A stretch of 64,000 bases of DNA from Echiichthys vipera (taxonomy: Eukaryota > Chordata > Actinopteri > Perciformes > Trachinidae). The notes beneath the pieces were generated by a model. That model saw only the letters and a list, made by a program, of their open reading frames with translations. It ran no database searches and had not been told where the DNA came from. The stretch covers positions 5,132,226 to 5,196,225 of the forward strand of contig OY829661.1 in NCBI GenBank assembly GCA_963691815.1, read 5' to 3'. Each line of letters opens with the position of its first letter. The first letter of the stretch is position 1. This document shows positions 44,835 through 56,809 of the stretch, piece by piece. The position numbers and the translations under genes were made by a program.

Positions 44835-47800
44835 CTGAGGAGGGAAATACTCATCAAAAATATTGAACTTAAAGGTTGAATATGTAGAATGAGCAGAACT
44901 CCGCCATCTAGTGTCTCAAGATCGTAGTCGCAACAACAAAAAATTATTAAAGCAGTCGGGTTGCCAGGTTTGTTGCAGAGTGTGTCAGTGATCAGCCTGC
45001 TCCATGTCAGTGATGAATCAAACAGGGGAACCACTCATTTGGACCAAACAGTTCATTTACAACAGTATTTAACGTTAGTCTTCATCTGAAGTCTTTCTGT
45101 GAGTGCTGTGGAATCCATTAGCTAGCTCTTAACTCCATAGGATTCTCTTCTGTAGCAACAACAGACAAACCTGGCAACCAGCAATGCCCAACGCTATTGG
45201 CTGCTACAATGGAAACACAACGGGACAGAAAGTCATTGTCAAACCTGTCAAAAAAATTAAAATAATTCAGACTAAACATACTTTTTAATAGAAAAGCAAC
45301 ACTTACATTCTGTATCCTTCATAACGCCCCATGGGTCTATTATTTAAAAAAATATATAGCTTTGAATAAAGATTTTACCTTTAATTCACAACTGTGTTAG
45401 TGTGCGTTAATGTAAACAGTTTGATTACAACCCACATTTATTTTTCAGGGAATCACCAGCGCACAATCAGGACAGCATGTAGCATGCAACTTTGACGATT
45501 GATTGACAAAGTATTTTGTGACAATTAGGCTCTGTTTCAATTAGGCTTTTTTTTTTCAATTAACTTTATTTATCATCAGAATGACGTCAAAGTCCCAATA
45601 AATATGACCTGTCTGCTCAGATTGTGGATTAAAAAAAATCTGATTCAGTAGCACATTCAAAAGTGGCCTGATTCTGATTAGAAAATGTCAGATTCAATGG
45701 GACTGGTGCTGTTCACACTGTCAAAAGCAAATCAGATATGGGTCACAAATTGGAACATGGATGCTGCCAAGTCCACCCAACTTCTTGAGGAAAACCCTTG
45801 TTCCTCTGTTAGACACTTGAAAATGGGCAGGTGGTTCACCTTCAAGCATGACAACGACCCAAAACACACCTCCATAAAAACATGGATGGACTTGTAGAAT
45901 AAAAAACCAAACCACTTGAAAAAATTGGATTCAGTTCACTTGTAACTGCAGTGTGAACGGAGCCTAAGTGAAGCACAGAACTCCAGTCTATAGCCGTGCT
46001 AACAGCTCTGTATGGTTGTAGTTAGGTAGAGCAGTGCACTGAGCTAAAAGCTAACGTCAGCATGCTCACTGCAACAATGCAGGCGGGATGATAAAGCTGA
46101 TCATTTTAGCCGAGAAACTTTGTGACCAAATCGAGCCAAAACCAATACAGGAACAGAATCCTGATTCATATTTGATCAGCACTGCCTCATTTCACAGGTG
46201 GATCAGAGTTCAGAGCACTTATTAACACTGTGTCAGAGACTGCTCTGCTCTGATTGGTTGTCAGTAAGGTGCAGTGGATCTAGCAGATGGATTTAGGAGC
46301 AGACAGGAACAGAAGGTGGAGGTAGAGATACATGACTTTTTCACAGATCGTCTGTCTCATTATGCTGTCAGCATGTAGTGACAGTTTTAGTAGATGTGAC
46401 AATAAAACAATTTTTTTTACAGATAGTTTCCAACTTCAGCTTTAATACTGATGTGAGAAATCCGACACATAATGTGTTCGATGTCAGTTACCTCTGTAGT
46501 GATGGTCCACCAGGAAAACTCTCCAGCTCTTCTTCACCTTCAGGACTCTGCAACACAAACACAAATCCATATCACCTGAGTTAATATTGTCTACATACAA
46601 AACATGCCACAATAAAAAGGTTTGTTTATTCTACAACACAAGGTTGCACAATGAGCTGTAGTCCCTTTATGCTACACAAGAAACAGGAACAGAAAACAAA
46701 ACATTTTTTTCATGGTGGCGTAAAAAAATCAACGATCAACTCCTTGGTTTTTCTGACCTTGAGCAGCAGGTTGTTCTCTGTGCACCACCACAAGATAGAT
46801 GATTCCTCCTGACAATAATTCTCATTGTTGTAACCCTGCTATTCTAGTTTTTCATGTTTTATTCTTTTCAGAAATTTGGAAAAAAAAAAAAAATTCCCTT
46901 GAGGCAAAATGTGTAAATCACCCTGGAAAAATATATTTTTTTCATGCATTATCATTTCAGGCTGCAAAACAAAAAAATTACTATTTCAAAAGGGGATCGG
47001 AACTTTCTATAGGCACAATATCCTTCTGAATTCGAGAGTTATTCTGCAGGTGAAATATTGCTTTAATCTCAAACTCAAGCTATATTTTCCATTTACACCT
47101 GTTCCAAAACATGCTGTCTTATTGAACGCACTTCTGTTCAGACGAGTGACTGGTACAGAGGGACTCTTCATACCTGCTTCACTGGAGCCTCCTCTGTCTG
47201 CAGTCCGTCACTGAGTGTTGAAGCCACTGATGGCGGTTGTCGCTGAAGCTCTGCCTCCACTGACTGCAGCCTGAACAGCATCTGTTTCAGAGCCTCCACT
47301 GGACCAGGCTGCTTAAAGAGGCTGTTTCCATGGAGGCCAGAGCACCGAGCCTGGGAGACACAGGGGACAGAGGGGGGTGCTGTGATCCTGTGATGCTTTA
47401 TTCTCTATTATACAGATTCTGCATAGGAATTCAGAACTGTACTGTCTAAACAAGATGATTCATTTTGGCATGAAAACCCAAATTTTTAATTTAACCAAGT
47501 ATCCTGTATCATGAAAACATTTCTCACATTTAAAAACAAAAAAAACGATTGAAACTTCAGCGAGAGGTCGTGATTTTAATTGTGGATAGTAGGGCTGTGC
47601 GATATGACAATATGTATGGGCAAAAACATCTAACGTTTCATATTTTGCTCTATCACTTCATGCACTTTACAGGCTGAGCGCTTTATGAAGATGAAAGGAG
47701 TCACTCCTTGTGTTACGATGTGCGGCCATTTTTAATAAGATTCTTGTTATCAGAAATCACGTAACCTGCTGTGTGACCGCGCAGCACTGGACTCACGTGC

Positions 47801-50425
47801 ACCCGTCGCCATCCTGTCAGGCGCTCGCCGCCCAGAATGAAAGGAATACCCTGATATATATCATTATTTGGATCTGAAATGACCTAAATCGTGATATATT
47901 GCCCAGCCCCAGTGGATAAACCTGCCTGCCTTGATAGACAAACATCCCAAGATGGCAGCATTGTTGTTGTATCTCATCAATGCAGCCAGGGAGGGATCCA
48001 CATATATCTGTGGGAAATCCAGCTGAGGTCTACATTCACTCATCCACTTTCTGTATACATCTGAACCCAGAACGTGGATTAACTGCACAGGATACTGCAG
48101 CTTTAAGTGTCAAACTCTCCTATATGTGGCGACAAAAAGGCCTATTCCACTGCAGGAACTCAATGACCCACAACTTAACATGTATCGCATTAAGGCACTG
48201 CTCAGGAGGTGGTAAGAGTCCGTCTCCATACTAGTTTGACAGGACGGGGACAAGAGAGTGAGACAGGTTGTGTCTTTTGCACATGTTGCCAGCCTGTTTC
48301 TTTATAAGGCTATTTTACATCAACTTCCATCCTATCTGTGTTCTCTACTGGCTCCTAGAAACACCAGAACCTGCACCACCCGCTCCAGCAGCCTGATTAT
48401 GTTCAATGTTCCTCCAACCAACACTGTGTTTGGTGAAAGTGCTTTTAAATATTTAGCTCCTTTATCTTGGAACAAACTAGAGGATCATTTCAAACTGGAA
48501 TCCCTCATCAGCACGGACCATTTCAGAAGCAGGATTAAGGATTTTTTTAAATACAATTTACACATGTACTGTCTCTGAGCACTGATCTGCTTTTTTATTT
48601 TGAATGCGGTTTTATTTCGTTGATTTATCATGTTTAGTTGTGTGTTGTTTTGGTTTTAAATGTGAAACATAAACGTGTGTTTATGCTTCTGTCTTGGCCA
48701 GGACTCACTTGGAAAAGAGATTTTAAAACTCAATGGGAATATTCCTGGTTAAATAAAGGGTAAAAAAAGAAGAACGTTTACTCTGAAGTTAGTGCAGTGG
48801 ATCAGTGAAAGGTGAGGAGTGAAACAGAACAGACTAACACCTACCTGAGCTCCTCTGTCAGTCAGAGCCTCGGTGATGCCCCCTGCTGCTGCTGCTGAAA
48901 CCCTGCAAGTCCAACACACCATCACATACTGTATCATTCAATGTGTTTAGTCATGGTGCATCACAACGAAGAATAAAGGGAGTGTAAATGAGTCTTACCG
49001 AGTGAATGGACGACAGTGTGAGGACGAAGAGCGCAGCAGCTCCTCAGTGTTCACTGGACTGACAGCTTCTTCAACACAATCAGTATTCCTGACTGGAACA
49101 AAAGCAGCAGTTATTCAATAAGAACAGGGCGGCCTTGTGTGGACATATATGTGATAAACCAAAAAGACAAGAGGCTAACAGACACATCAGTGTATGTGTC
49201 CTTCTCTCAGCTGCTTCTCTAATGTAATGCTCATGTTCTTCCACCCACTGTAATACTGAGTGAAAAGGGGAAGGTTTGAAGTGGCTCTCCATTTCTAGCT
49301 GTGTGGCTGAAAATGATAAGATTACTGTGCCTTCCTTCAAGCTGCTCATTGATGTCCACAACCCCTACAAGCATCAGAAACCTGGAGAAGACAGAAGCAG
49401 CTCAAAGTGGCCATTCACAGCTTTTGTCATCTCCACGTGGTATCTCCATAGATGGAGCCACAGGGTTTGAAGAGGTGCACATCAGCTAAGTAAGCTCTGT
49501 GGGTTGGCTCTGTGGCTACGGTGTAATGAACAAATCAAACATGGGGGATGTTCCAGACTGCAACAGCCAAATTCTGACTATGGAAAAGGATTTTTGTCGC
49601 ATGTCAAGCCTCTCTCCCCATGTTCTCTTAATATTATATCAAAATATAAGACTATATATCGTCTTAGACTTTGGATATCATTGTATGACATATTGTAAGT
49701 GTTGTCTTTTCCTGGTTATAAATGCAGCATTACACTAAAGTGATGTGATTTTCTGAACTTACCAGACTGTTGTAGCTGAATTTGCCTTTACCGTCATTAT
49801 ATCATTAGATCCACATTACTGAGGATTATTTATCAGAAATATAATTTGTGAAAGCACCAATATTCAACCTCACAAGATCCTCTCATTATTGATATTGAGG
49901 TATTTGGTCATAAAAAAACATTGTGATCTTTGATTTTCTCCACATCGTCCAGCCCCACTAGTAGGTTTGTACTGTTGAGTTTATTTAAAGCAACAAGCAG
50001 TTTTTCTGAAAAGATGTTAATTGATACACTATAGTAAGTTGATGAGGATTGATGTTGTTTCCCATGGCAACACAGTTATGACCACAATAATGACTTCATG
50101 TGTAAGTGACACTAGTTTCTTTGTCAACAGATGAAAATCAGCAGAGAACAAACTTCAACTAAAAGTTTATACTGTGAATAACAGCTTGTTTGTGATTTGT
50201 TAATGTTACCTGAGCTGAGTGTATACTGCTTCATTAACATTAGCTTCCCTGGGTTCTGGTCTCACCTGGATCTGCATGACCGTCTGCTTCTCCAGAACTC
50301 TGAGACAGACAGTTCAACACCTGATCCGCCTTCTGGATCAGAGACTCAATCCTGTTGTCTGACAGAAAAAGCAAATGCATCAATATTGGTCAAGCATGTG
50401 ATGTAATTGTACATTAAAAAGCTGT

Positions 50426-50456
<31 letters not shown>

Positions 50457-53400
50457 GTTACCTCTGAACAGAGTTTCCATGATGTCAGAGCTGTTCCTCT
50501 CTGCAGCCAGAAGAGAAATCTGTTCAGCGAACTGAAGCCTCAGATCTCTGAGAGTCTGCTGGCTGTCAACCTGAGAACATACACACAGATCACCACTAAA
50601 ACAACTGGGCATGAACACTTTATCCTGACTCAGGACCATTCTGCTGTCCTTTTCAGGTCACATACAGTTTATCAGACAACATGAGCTGCTGTCTGATCCA
50701 ATTCAAAGCTCCAAAGCAGTCTGATTCGATCCTCTCACCCCTGCAGGAGCCTGGTGGGGAGCACCCTCCACCAGCTCTGCGACCCAGGACGGAACTCTGC
50801 TTCTGGGAGCTGCAGGTGGAAGAACTCCTGGAAGAGCAACATCAAAAAGGATAATGTCTGTTTAATGTTAAAAATATTCCACATCAGGCTTTTCTTTTTT
50901 TTTCATGAACAATGGTAGACGAGTGTCTTTTTTGAGGGGCGCTGAGACAAACATTTTTAGCGTCTTGTCACTAAAAAGAGAAAAGCTGGTCCACCTTAAA
51001 ATCCAGTCCACCTTATGGTAGTGCGTTGTGATGAACTTCCTCCAAACTTCGGGGATAACTCTACACACTGCTACATTCACAGCTACTACGTAACTTCATG
51101 CTCACTGTTACTCACACTTCATCTCTCCAACTCTCCTCACGCGCACTTGCCAATGTTACAGAGTTCACTACTTGTATAACACATTTTAGTTTAAAAAAAC
51201 ATCTTAACATTTTTTTTTTTAAATCCCTGATGCTTCAACCCAGCGTGGAATCAATTTAGGCCCAGCTCACAATACACCGGTGAAAACCCTGTCCTGTCCT
51301 CGTCTTTTCTAGTCTATCACAGCACAAACTCATCAACTAATGACGTGCTCCTTGGCTTCAGAAGTATCACTCAGTTACTGCTGATGGTGGGAGGTTATTT
51401 AAACTGACGTGCAGCGTACATCAGAGCGGATGAGCACTTACTTTCCTTACAGTTATTGGTTTCTGGAAAGGCTAAAGAAGGAAGAGGACATCCAGCTGTT
51501 GTGTTTATGCTGTTAATTCATTCATCTGAAATGAAATAGTTTTAGTGTTACGTGATGGTCTAGAGGGAGAAACCTGCATGTTCTCATTTACAAGGCAACC
51601 CTTGGTTTACTTCCTTCTTACCTCTTGTCCTGAATTAACCAAAATAATGCTGGGACTCACAACCTTCAGTCTCAGGATTTGTTCTTGCTGTTTGTTCCAA
51701 AAGTCAGAACTCAACTGGGAAAGAAAACATTTAGGTTTGCTTCTCCCTCTGCCTGGAACATGTTACAGAAAACTTTGAAAACAAATTGAGTTGGTCTCTT
51801 TGAAGACTTAAGGGCAAATTTAATGACCTGGAGGCAGAAACTGGCTGTTGATGTTTTGCCTGTGGCTTTTATTATTGCAGCTGAACTTGAAATGTTTGCC
51901 GTTTTAGATGCTAAATGTTTTTACAGTTTGTGTCCACCTCGTGTTTGTGTGTGTGTATGTATGACTATGCTGCTGCCTGTCTTGACCAGTACATTCTTGT
52001 AAAAGACATTTTAATTAAGAAATGCTTTGAGAAGCCTTTCTGCAGTGACAATGAAACTCTTGCTTGCTGAATATCAACACAAACATCATCTATGAGTTAT
52101 TAAGCTATGAAAACATCTGTATCGTTATTGTTTTGAAAATCTCGTTCTCTCATATTTATACTGTGTGCCGAATAGATGGAACAGTGACTCTGTAGTGCCA
52201 GGTGGGTTTAGAAACACACACGGGCATGCGGTCTGTGTTACAGAGGGAACTGAACTGTGGACCCTGGCACTGGTGGTAGTCATGCAGAGGGTGTTTTACC
52301 ATGGTCGTCCCACAGCTCCGACTCTGTGGGCGGTGGAGGCTCGCTGACATCACAGCGCCGAATCCAGACTGGGAACTTAAGGTCTGGCACGCTTGTGATT
52401 CCAGAGCAGTCCAGGTCACTCTTGTTACTGGTGAACCAATGAGGGAGGTGGAGGGACGAGGACGGCTCTGCCCACTGTGCCCTCGCTGCTCTGTGTGCAG
52501 ACTGCTGGAGACAGAAAGAGGGAACAATCATTCACTACAGTCCTACTCAAAACCAGATCAAAACACACAATTAAAAATGTGAATAACAGTCACCCTATGG
52601 CAGCTGACTGAGGAGATGTCCACGTCCGGATTCAACATGGCTTCCCCGGGTCTTTCTCTCCACCTGGAGAGGAAGACAAAGTAATGAACGCAGGTCAAGT
52701 GTGATGTCCACTTCAAACAGGACAGAGCAGAGATCTTTGAGAAAACATCCCAAATGAGATGGATAAACGCCAAGTGCATGAACCTGGAGCTCCTGGAAAG
52801 ATGAGGGTGAGGGTGGCTGGGGGGGTGAGCATGGCTGCTGCGGAGTCTGTCCCAGGTTCTGTGTGGTGGTCTGGAGGAGGAGCAGGGCTGGGAGGCTCCA
52901 GACTGAGACAGGAGACCTGGATCAGCAGACGAGCGGAGTCAGAAGAACTGACACACACACAGACTGACACAAAGACTGCAACCAATTTATACTTTCATTA
53001 TTGATTGATCCATCCGTTATTTATTCTGTCAACCTGTAAAGTCTGACGTGACACCCTTTCAAAATACGATTTCTGGGTCCAAATGCTCCGTTGAAACAAA
53101 ACAGACAACAACGGCCGAACATGTGAACAACTACGATCACCTCTTTCATCATCCATAAGAAAGAGGTAAAATTACAATTATGTTGTTTTTTTTAAAACTC
53201 AGATCTGTGGGGGGGAACACGGCACAGCAGCGTTGTAGAGATACAAGGATCGGAGCGGCTTGGACCAAGAAATCAAGAAATCCTATTTTTAAAGAAGTCA
53301 CATATTGAAAGTGTGTCTTCACAGCCAGTTAGAGCTCAACAGTGACCGGCCACTTTTTAAAATGATTTTACCCATTCACTCATTACACTGACGTTTCAGG

Positions 53401-56146
53401 AAATCTCTGTCCAAAAACACACTTGGAAAACAGAAGAAAAGGTCAAGCACCAGACTGAACATGCGGTCGTAGAGTTCAGCAGTAGCAGAAACTCACTAGC
53501 TGTTCATGCGTGCATTTCTGTGGTAACAGCGAGTTCCACCAATCAGAGACATCACTCTGGGTTTCCACTCTTTTCTAGAGATCATTTTCCAGGACATGTA
53601 CGGTTATAATCTAGCTGGCAGGACAGACAGGGAATGGCAGCCTGGACTAATATGTTCCTCTCTGTAGGAGAAATCATCTCATACATGCTCACAAATGATG
53701 ACACGTTTCACTTTATGAGACTGAAAGTTACGATGACTGTTTGGGCAAAATTCTCCCTCTTACTTTTCTTTTTTTAAAAGATAAAAATTGGGCCCAGTCA
53801 AAAAAAAAAGAGGCAGCAAAAAGGTTCTGGCACCTGTCTTATAAAAGAAAAAATCTGAACTTAAAATGTAGCCTAGCAGTTCATTCTCAGCTAAAGGAAA
53901 ATAATAGGATTTTTAATTATTTTCCAGGACAACACAAGATTTTCCAGATCATTGAACTTTTCGTCTCATTTTTAATGTGTGAAGGAATAATTGGTCAACT
54001 GTTTTCCAGGTTTTCTAGAACATATGGCAACCCTGTCACTATTAAACTTAGGATTGTGGGTGGTGTAGTACCTCACCATGACATCACAAGTAAAACATGT
54101 TTTTCTTAAAACAAGGCTGATATCATTTAGACTTGTGGCTCCTACATTGTTTCACAATCTTGCAGCTAGTGGTCAGCCTACATTTGATGGTTAATTATAA
54201 TCAAAATCCTGATGCAGAATATGAATACGATTTTTTACTATCGGAACCACACTGTTGAGCCAAAGTTTTTCATTTAGCTTCCTGAAGATGCGTTTGAAAT
54301 CTTTTGTAGGGGGTGATGATGAGGCTGATGCATGTATAGACCTTGGATGAATGCGGAGGTGTGAGTGACAGGCATCGAGCCGTCGTATGGGACAGACAGC
54401 AGCTCGTCTGTTGTCATCGAGAGTCTGTCGCGGTTGCCAGGGTGATGGAGAGAGCTGACGGGGAGGTTCAGGAAGTCCAGCTCCCTATCGGTCAAACGCT
54501 CCCTGAGAACTACGAGGCAAAAATACGTGAGGATTACAGCATACAGATAAACGGATACAGACTGTCATTAAAACAAGTGTGTTTACTTGATGGATGTGGT
54601 GACCTACCATCTTTGTTTCTGAGCGTGCTCACTCTGGGTCTGCTTGGTGTGGAGGGAGGACTGTGTGGCAGAACCAGCTTTCCTGTCAACGACCCACTGT
54701 TCCGACGACTGCTCTCAAAGTCTGTGATGTAAGCGTCCAACGCGGCCGACGCCGAGTCATAGTTCTGTAATCGATCGATGAGCATTAGTGATTTGCTTCA
54801 GTAAACCCAGCGCCATAAAAACATTTTAAAGTGAAAATCATCCCATGGTCTTTTTCAGCAATTATATACATCAAATAAGCCATCAAGACAGTTTTTTTTC
54901 ATGTATAAACTATTATCGGAGAAATCCAGGAGAGTCGCAAACAGTCGCTAACAGCCGGACGTGGCTAACACTGATTAGCTTGTGCATTACGGTGAAGATA
55001 TTTAAACGTCTTTTTTAGCCACTAATTCTGCGCAAAATAACAGCAAACCTCTGCAGCAGCATGAGAAGAGTCACTACACAGAAAACAAAGCACCAACAAC
55101 GTAGTTAGTGAACCCAGAGTTTATTAAAAGAGTGTTTTAAAGACTTACCTACTGGCCCCTGTACCAGCTCCTCTCATAGTAAAGTCCAATTTATTCTGGG
55201 GACATGGAAAAAAAGTGTCCAGTACGATGCGGTTGATGAGGGATGGGGAATCCTCCATAGCAGTCACACAGCGTGTTGCAGTATTCAATGGTTCCAGACT
55301 AAAATGCCCGCACACCCAGACTGAAGCTATGTCTGATGCTAACTCTACCTCGAGCCCCTTCAACACACACCCCCACGCCCTCGCTTGACATTTTGGTGCA
55401 TCTGGGAAATCCGCTGTCTGGGACTTTTCCAAACCTTTTACATCTATTATTGACTTAGATTTCACCAAACTGCCACGAATCACAAAGTTTACAGGGGTCA
55501 GTAGGTAAGTCTTTAAACCACTCTTTTAATACTGTTAGCCAGGTACATCTGTTAGCAACTCTCCGGGATTTCTCAGATTATAGTTTAAACACGAAAAAAA
55601 CTGTCTTGATGGCTAATGTAAGTTAGTGCCGAAAAAGACCATGGGATGATTTTGCGCCGGAGTTACACTTAAAGCCAACGGGTTGTCTTGAATTAATTAC
55701 TGACATCAGAAAGACTGCTGGAGAGCTTTTAAACACCGATATCATTCAGAAATTAACAAAGGTTAAATGGTAACAGCCTCCTTAATCTTTACTCTGCTCA
55801 TTTTCTTGATCTAAAACCCAGTGTGGATCTTATCATTCACCATTTACAGCCTGCACCTCTGACGTTGTACAAAAAGGTGACATCATGGTTTGTAAGGTAG
55901 GATGAATGGCTGCTCAAATTAGCTCAGTTATCATAAGAGGACATTAAAGACAGGCAGATATCCCCCACAGTGCCCCATTACTGCTGCAGAAGAAGTAGAG
56001 GCAGAGTGAACCTGGTCTCTGTATGTGAAGGTGGTGTTGTGTCCAGGGGCCAGCAGGCTGCTCCTCAAGTGGCCTGAGCTCGACAGCAGGGAGGTCACCG
56101 TGGACTCGGGAGACAGCAAGTCACCGTCCAAGCTGCTGGACTCCAT
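44684..56146 (-). CDS. LAS2 / C18orf54 orthologue (whole gene, 14 coding exons)
   Basis: This is the fish orthologue of human C18orf54, lung adenoma susceptibility protein 2, whose molecular role is poorly known. Fourteen exons join in frame to 564 aa with all phases matching. Recognition rests on blocks I remember from the LAS2 family: FTYRDQNYDSASAALDAYIT near residue 40 (human KLYRSASQALQAYIDDF), SMTTDELLSVPYDGS, PHWFTSNKSDLDCSGITSVP followed by DLKFPVWI, RIESLIQKADQVLNCLSQ, and QPGPVEALKQMLFRLQ with a C-terminal acidic and serine-rich tail. Residues 320-390 look helical. No signal peptide or membrane segment is seen. The region spanning exons 4 and 5 is poorly conserved, so those boundaries were chosen by phase. 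A 5' untranslated exon ends at 57683. Confidence 0.8.
44862..45380. repeat. dispersed repeat, copy 2 (family B)
   Basis: CATCTAGTGTCTCAAGATCG and GTCGGGTTGCCAGGTT match 35795-36010. The copy appears longer on its right (to about 45350, ATAACGCCCCATGGG), in LAS2 intron 13. Confidence 0.6.
45560..45966. mobile_element. second copy of the 2991-3620 MITE, interrupted
   Basis: It shares AGTGGCCTGATTCTGATTAG and the end CTGCAGTGTGAACGGAGCCT with the first copy. A Tc1-derived piece (45750-45905) sits inside it. Confidence 0.75.
45750..45905 (+). pseudogene. Tc1 transposase scrap
   Basis: NMDAAKSTQLLEENPCSSVR followed by MGRWFTFKHDNDPKHTSIKT matches the decayed Tc1 at 40500-41620. It ends in MDL, skipping the QWLKDRK segment, so it carries an internal deletion. 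Confidence 0.8.
46492..46547 (-). CDS. LAS2 orthologue exon 13
   Basis: 56 bases, residues 497-515 (SPEGEEELESFPGGPSLQR). Acceptor GTTGCAG, donor GTAACT, phase 2. Confidence 0.82.
47174..47350 (-). CDS. LAS2 orthologue exon 12
   Basis: 59 codons, residues 438-496, with the family motif NSLFKQPGPVEALKQMLFRL and a following helix. Acceptor TCTCCCAG, donor GTATGA, phase 0. Confidence 0.85.
47590..47911. mobile_element. hAT-type MITE (GGGCTGTGCGATAT class)
   Basis: Ends TAGGGCTGTGCGATAT and ATATTGCCCAGCCCCA are inverted relatives. Flanks GTGGATAG (47582-47589) and GTGGATAA (47912-47919) form an 8-base duplication with one mismatch. Confidence 0.88.
48260..48765 (+). pseudogene. LINE 3' end with C-terminal protein remnant
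   Basis: The plus strand reads SLFLYKAILHQLPSYLCSLL, then TRSSSLIMFNVPPTN and FGESAFKYLAPLSWNKLE, the C-terminal tail typical of a teleost non-LTR element. It is followed by GGTTAAATAAAGGGTAAA. Only the tail is present. Confidence 0.75.
48845..48902 (-). CDS. LAS2 orthologue exon 11
   Basis: 58 bases, residues 418-437 (VSAAAAGGITEALTDRGAQ). Acceptor CTTGCAG, donor GTAGGT, ending in phase 0. Confidence 0.82.
48999..49092 (-). CDS. LAS2 orthologue exon 10
   Basis: 94 bases, residues 387-418 (RNTDCVEEAVSPVNTEELLR, SSSSHCRPFT). The acceptor TTCCAG/TC keeps phase 1; the nearer GTCAG does not. Donor GTAAGA. Confidence 0.8.
49093..50265. other. LAS2 intron 9, no gene seen
   Basis: No exon or clearly bounded repeat was recognised in this 1.2-kb intron. 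Confidence 0.4.
50266..50358 (-). CDS. LAS2 orthologue exon 9
   Basis: 93 bases, residues 356-387 (NRIESLIQKADQVLNCLSQS, SGEADGHADP), a predicted helix. Acceptor CTGTCAG, donor GTGAGA, phase 1 on both sides. Confidence 0.85.
50425..50457 (+). repeat. T11 G22 homopolymer run at a splice donor
   Basis: Eleven T then 22 G, ending three bases before exon 8's donor (minus strand: GTAACC, then the C run). Confidence 0.95.
50462..50570 (-). CDS. LAS2 orthologue exon 8
   Basis: 109 bases, residues 320-356 (VDSQQTLRDLRLQFAEQISL, LAAERNSSDIMETLFR). Acceptor TTCTCAG in phase 0, donor GTAACC in phase 1. Confidence 0.85.
50739..50827 (-). CDS. LAS2 orthologue exon 7
   Basis: 89 bases, residues 290-319 (GVLPPAAPRSRVPSWVAELV, EGAPHQAPAG). 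Acceptor CTCTTCCAG, donor GTGAGA. Confidence 0.83.
50828..52299. other. LAS2 intron 6, no gene seen
   Basis: No exon or transposon with defined ends was recognised in this 1.5-kb intron. Confidence 0.4.
52300..52504 (-). CDS. LAS2 orthologue exon 6
   Basis: 205 bases, residues 222-290. It holds the clearest LAS2 block, LPHWFTSNKSDLDCSGITSV followed by PDLKFPVWIRR. Acceptor TGTCTCCAG, donor GTAAAA, ending in phase 1. Confidence 0.88.
52594..52663 (-). CDS. LAS2 orthologue exon 5
   Basis: 70 bases, residues 198-221 (WRERPGEAMLNPDVDISSVS, CHR). Acceptor CCTCTCCAG in phase 2, donor GTGACT in phase 0. Weakly conserved; supported by splice sites and phase. Confidence 0.65.
52784..52916 (-). CDS. 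LAS2 orthologue exon 4
   Basis: 133 bases, residues 154-198 (LLSQSGASQPCSSSRPPHRT and a His/Pro/Ser-rich tail). The acceptor GATCCAG after a long pyrimidine tract and the donor GTTCAT are the only pair I found that keeps frame with exons 3 and 5. A neighbouring open frame (VSCLSLEPPSPAP) fails the phase test. Confidence 0.6.
52917..54341. other. LAS2 intron 3, no gene seen
   Basis: No exon or bounded transposon was recognised in this 1.4-kb stretch. Confidence 0.4.
54342..54509 (-). CDS. LAS2 orthologue exon 3
   Basis: 168 bases, residues 98-154 (LTDRELDFLNLPVSSLHHPG, then RLSMTTDELLSVPYDGSMPV), matching the human MSLTTDDLLRLPADGS. Acceptor CTCGTAG, donor GTCTAT, phase 1. Confidence 0.86.
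54608..54764 (-). CDS. LAS2 orthologue exon 2
   Basis: 157 bases, residues 46-98 (NYDSASAALDAYITDFESSR, then LVLPHSPPSTPSRPR). Acceptor GATTACAG in phase 0, donor GTAGGT in phase 1. Confidence 0.87.
54825..55673. mobile_element. MITE family A, copy with internal insertion
   Basis: Ends TTTTAAAGTG and AGTTACACTTAAA with ATCATCCCATGGTCTTTTTC sub-ends. About 55190-55500 is foreign to the other copies. It lies in LAS2 intron 1. Confidence 0.75.
56012..56146 (-). CDS. LAS2 orthologue exon 1 (start codon)
   Basis: 45 codons, MESSSLDGDLLSPESTVTSL then LSSSGHLRSSLLAPGHNTTF and TYRDQ. The exon begins one base before the ATG, after TTTTTGTCAG; donor GTTCAC. Confidence 0.82.
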
Positions 56147-56429
56147 GCTGACAAAAACAACCAAAGGTACATACTGATGTTATAAATCACAGAGATTATG
56201 TGATGTTTTAGGAGAGTGCAAAATGTTCAGGAGCTGTGGTTAAAATCTAAATCCATGGATGGCTGTGTATATCATTTTTTTCCACAAGCAGTATTTCCAA
56301 ATAAATACACCACGAACAACATGCAAGCGAATTGGTGAAGCTCTTTTCTTCATTTGCTTGTAGTGACCCTATCGATGGGTCTACAACTTTTGGATAACCG
56401 CTATCACAATGGGTGATCCTACACCTCAG

Positions 56430-56748
56430 TAGTGATAGGCCGATACATTTTTTTTTTTACGTGTATCAGCATTGGCCGATGCAGCCCTCGTCAATATTTT
56501 TTTCTGGCAGACAGGCGTCCACAAGCAGTTCATTCACCCCCCCGCCCTAGAGTGCTGGAAGCCCGCTTTACAAGACGACAGTAAGTTTTAAACTTCCAAT
56601 TATCTTTTAACTGTTTCATTCAGCTGAAATGTTGCCATTCACTTTGAAAGTGGAAACGTGGATGCCTGCTTGAAACTAGCTTAGCCATTGCCATTGTGTC
56701 TCTAGTGTTGTAGTACTTTTATTTAGCGACCATCTGGCTGGAGGTTTG

Positions 56749-56809
<61 letters not shown>

